From positions 1 to 41,725 of IMG/VR virus record IMGVR_UViG_3300025030_000218: a DNA stretch of 41,725 nt. One strand, written 5' to 3'. Below the pieces are notes generated by a model. The model ran no database searches. It saw only the letters and a list, made by a program, of their open reading frames with translations, and was not told where the DNA came from. Below, in pieces: positions 39,538 through 41,725 of the stretch (its first letter is position 1; every line of letters starts with the position of its first letter). Position numbers and translations under genes: made by a program. Source of the DNA: a virus.

Positions 39538-39784
39538 ATTATTATCAATATTAATATATTAAAATACGATATTGTATAAATCATACCTATTTCATGACAA
39601 AATCTTTCTTTCGTCACAATATTTATATTATACTTTTATTTTACACATATAAATGCTCTCTAATCCTTATATATCAAGGGTTTATTGACATTAATATAGG
39701 TAAAATCAAATATATTACGATTTTGCGTAATTTTACCTATATTGTGACAAAACAGTAGTTTTATTCAAATATTATATTTGTATT
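39538..39784. promoter_or_regulatory. Non-coding region with nested palindromes and GTGACAAAA-type boxes
   Basis: AATATAGGTAAAAT (39693-39706) is exactly complementary to ATTTTACCTATATT (39730-39743). Nested inside is TTACG-ATTTTG-CGTAA (39715-39730). Boxes of the type TGACAAAAY occur at about 39594 and 39745, and an inverted form CGTCACAATAT at about 39614. An AAGGGTTTATTGACA near 39676 resembles the intergenic repeats at 12623, 17469 and 20811. It could be an operator, an origin or a divergent control region. Confidence 0.45.
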
Positions 39785-41057
39785 TTATATTACACTTTTA
39801 ATCCTATTTTTTGCAATTTCACAATAAGGTTCTTTGTCTGTATTTAATAACTCAATATTAATCCATTTTAAATTATATCCTTCATCTTTGTTTAATTCCT
39901 CACAACTTAATCCGTGTGTTCCACTTCCAGCGGTTACATCAATTGTTTTACCATCAATAGGAGTAACTAATTTTATCAACCATTTAATTAATTGTTTAGG
40001 TTTAACTGTGACATGAGTATTACCTTCGCCTTTTTCTTTCTTGGTTGCTTTTCCACAATAATAAAATGGTACAAAGTCATCTGTATTAATCTTTAAGAAA
40101 TACCTACTTGCTCCACCTTCACTTGCAGGTATATCTTTTTCTTGTGCTTTTCTACCACCATTGCGTTCATGATTAATATTCCCACTTTTCCAATCTGTAC
40201 CTGCTGGTTGACCTTTTTTAATTTCTCCACTTTGACTATCTAATATTTCTCCCATAGAAGAATCAAGAATAATATTAGCAGGGAATCTTCCTATCTCATT
40301 TGCTGGCATTGACTTATCTTCTGCATACGCACCATATATTTTATTTTCATTATCTGAATAATTAGTTGTTGGATTTTTAGATGCTTTTGCATTGATAATA
40401 TCTTTATCATCTTGTGAAGTAGGTATTCTACAAGCATCAATATTCATTGCACCACAATTATGTATACTTATATTATTAATATATGTACCTTCTAATGGTT
40501 TTTGAAAAATTGTAATAGATTCATGTGCTGGCTTTAAACCTGATGTCTTCCATCCATTCCATTGCTTTGCTTGTTCTGTTGAAGGTTCAGTAATATTATA
40601 CCCATCACATTTATAATTATCTCCAACAAAATTATTATCACCACTTCTAATACCCTTGCTATCATTTTTCCCAACAATTTTTCTTTCTTTATCTTTACCT
40701 GCTTTCTTATCAAACAATTTTCCTATATCTTGGTTTTTAGGAAATCCTGTACCATATAAATATTCAATTTCTTCTACTATTTGAAATCCAACATCTTCAA
40801 AGGCACATTTCATCCTAAGGATGTCCAAATATACAAACATAACCTCCTGGTTTAATTATTCTATATAAACCAATTGCTCTTTTATTACACCATTTATAAA
40901 AATCTCCTGTATTATCCCATTTCTTACCCATAAATTTTAAATCATAAGGAAAATCAGAAATACAACTATCATATGTATTATCTTTAATTTTCTCCATTAC
41001 TTCAATATTATCACCTTGAACAAGTTTACCATTGTCTGTTTTATAAATTAATTCCAA
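39785..41057 (-). pseudogene. Beta-class DNA methyltransferase broken by a frameshift
   Basis: TTG at 41057 (after GGGAG) opens MELIYKTDNGKLVQGDNIEVM. It continues through the catalytic SDFPYDLKFMGKKWD to KPGGYVCIFGHP and a stop at 40815. The next frame resumes RMKCAFEDVGFQIVEEIEYLYGTGFPKNQDIGK and runs to HVTVKPKQLIKWLI and IDVTAGSGTHG (SAM motif I), ending at 39785. FGHP...RMKCAFED is normally joined by a few residues, so a deletion near 40814-40824 of length not divisible by three broke the gene. Two separate chains could still assemble, but loss of function or an assembly error is more likely. Confidence 0.7.
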
Positions 41058-41172
41058 ACTTTTATCTCCCTTCTTTTTTAAAAATCATAACAAATCTGCG
41101 ATTTCATGCTGATATTTTACTACATATTGTAGTTATTAAAATGAATTACCACTATATATAGTAAAATATTAT

Positions 41173-41203
41173 TCTATATGTATTTATTTTATCATTCTAT
41201 CAA
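41173..41203 (-). promoter_or_regulatory. Weak promoter-like site of the conserved-spacer class
   Basis: Minus-strand TTGATA (41203-41198) is followed by GAATGATAAAATAAATAC, almost the spacer of the promoters at 34486 and 37772, and then ATATAG. The -10 box is poor. It overlaps the stop of the methyltransferase at 41200 and faces the broken methyltransferase gene. Confidence 0.4.
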
Positions 41204-41725
41204 ACATTTTCTATAACTTTTTCAATTCTACTTTTAGTAATTTCACATGCTTTATCTCCAATATCACAACCAATAAATCTTCTACCTAATTGAATAGCAA
41301 CTTCACCTGTAGTTCCACTACCCATAAAGCAATCTAATATAATATCATTTTCATTGCTAAACAATTTAATTACTCTTTCTAATAATTGTTTACTTTTTTG
41401 AGTTGGATAACCTGTATATTCTGACATTTTATAATTTAATACTTTTTCTATATCAATCCACCAATCTACTATAGGTGTACCTTCTTCTTTGCATCCGTAT
41501 CCTTTTGCTTGTTTATCAAATCCACAACCATTTCTAACTTTTACTTTATCGCTATATTCTTTAAATATTGGATTAAAAGTATAATTATCAGATTTAGTAT
41601 ACCATATTAAATATTCATGTTTTTTGGGTAAATATTTTCTAGTTGAACCTCCACTTAAATATCCCCATACTATTTCATTTTTGAAATTTTTATATCCAAA
41701 TATATCATCACAAATATTCCTAATC
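41200..41725 (-). CDS. C-terminal part of a beta-class DNA adenine methyltransferase, cut by the window edge
   Basis: The frame is open to the right edge. It reads EIVWGYLSGGSTRKYLPKKHEYLIWYTKS, YTFNPIF, YPTQKSKQLLERVIKLFS and DIILDCFMGSGTTGEVAIQLGRRFIGCDI (SAM-binding motif I). It ends in VIENV before TGA. The catalytic motif (D/N/S-PP-Y/W) must lie beyond the edge. The order, with catalysis before SAM site, is that of type III Mod and related N6-adenine enzymes. It neighbours another methyltransferase, so this end of the genome is a modification cluster. Confidence 0.78.
   Translation of the reverse strand, partial: IRNICDDIFGYKNFKNEIVWGYLSGGSTRKYLPKKHEYLIWYTKSDNYTFNPIFKEYSDKVKVRNGCGFDKQAKGYGCKEEGTPIVDWWIDIEKVLNYKMSEYTGYPTQKSKQLLERVIKLFSNENDIILDCFMGSGTTGEVAIQLGRRFIGCDIGDKACEITKSRIEKVIENV

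Noticed and set aside
1-41725. CRISPR array or tRNA genes
   Set aside because: I saw no regularly spaced direct repeats and no cloverleaf-like sequence with conserved TTCGA-type arms.

Overview
The window looks like a stretch of a large, very AT-rich bacteriophage genome, most likely from a virus of an anaerobic Clostridia-like Firmicute. Almost every gene lies on the minus strand. Genes are short, tightly packed and preceded by strong AGGAGG-type ribosome binding sites. There is a complete phage-style replisome and an oxygen-sensitive class III ribonucleotide reductase with its activase. I saw no structural, packaging, lysis, rRNA or tRNA genes. The standard bacterial code fits: long genes are intact, and TGA is used as a real stop (for example at 5745, 28399 and 41200).

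Layout in coordinate order; transcription runs right to left. 1-2600: an IscB RuvC/HNH nuclease with a probable omega-RNA in front of it, plus small genes. 2600-9280: small cysteine-rich proteins, a P-loop NTPase, a SemiSWEET-like membrane protein, a D12-class adenine methyltransferase, and a candidate plus-strand small RNA near 3690-3770. 9279-12582: nucleotide metabolism (dUTPase, NrdG, NrdD and a glutaredoxin-like protein). 12680-21190: a long series of small, mostly cysteine-rich accessory genes, with a PD-(D/E)XK-type nuclease and a DUF488 protein. 21316-34412: replication (ERCC4 nuclease, DnaE-like polymerase with an intein in its PHP domain, LAGLIDADG endonuclease, PD-(D/E)XK/Fe-S nuclease, primase, DnaB helicase, a possible loader, Sak4-like ATPase and an SSB-like protein). 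34562-37725: a compact operon with its own promoter, encoding an ATP-dependent DNA ligase, a TARG1-like macrodomain ADP-ribosyl hydrolase and a WGR-PARP. 37782-41725: small zinc proteins, a nucleotidyltransferase, a frameshifted beta-class methyltransferase and the end of another methyltransferase.

Three things stand out. First, the ligase, ADP-ribose eraser and WGR-PARP writer form one transcription unit that resembles a DNA-break ADP-ribosylation circuit; the PARP frame is interrupted by a single in-frame UGA between the WGR and catalytic parts. Second, at least six genes have no usable ATG, GTG or TTG and instead show an AUA codon placed after a Shine-Dalgarno sequence (5704, 14584, 19380, 31521, 37725, 39126). 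Others appear to use AUC or AUU. Third, an RNA-guided IscB-type nuclease with a foldable leader sits in the phage without a transposase.

Several genes are broken by single indels or stops. I cannot tell biological decay or recoding from assembly errors without reads. All functional calls come from motifs read by eye; no database search was possible.
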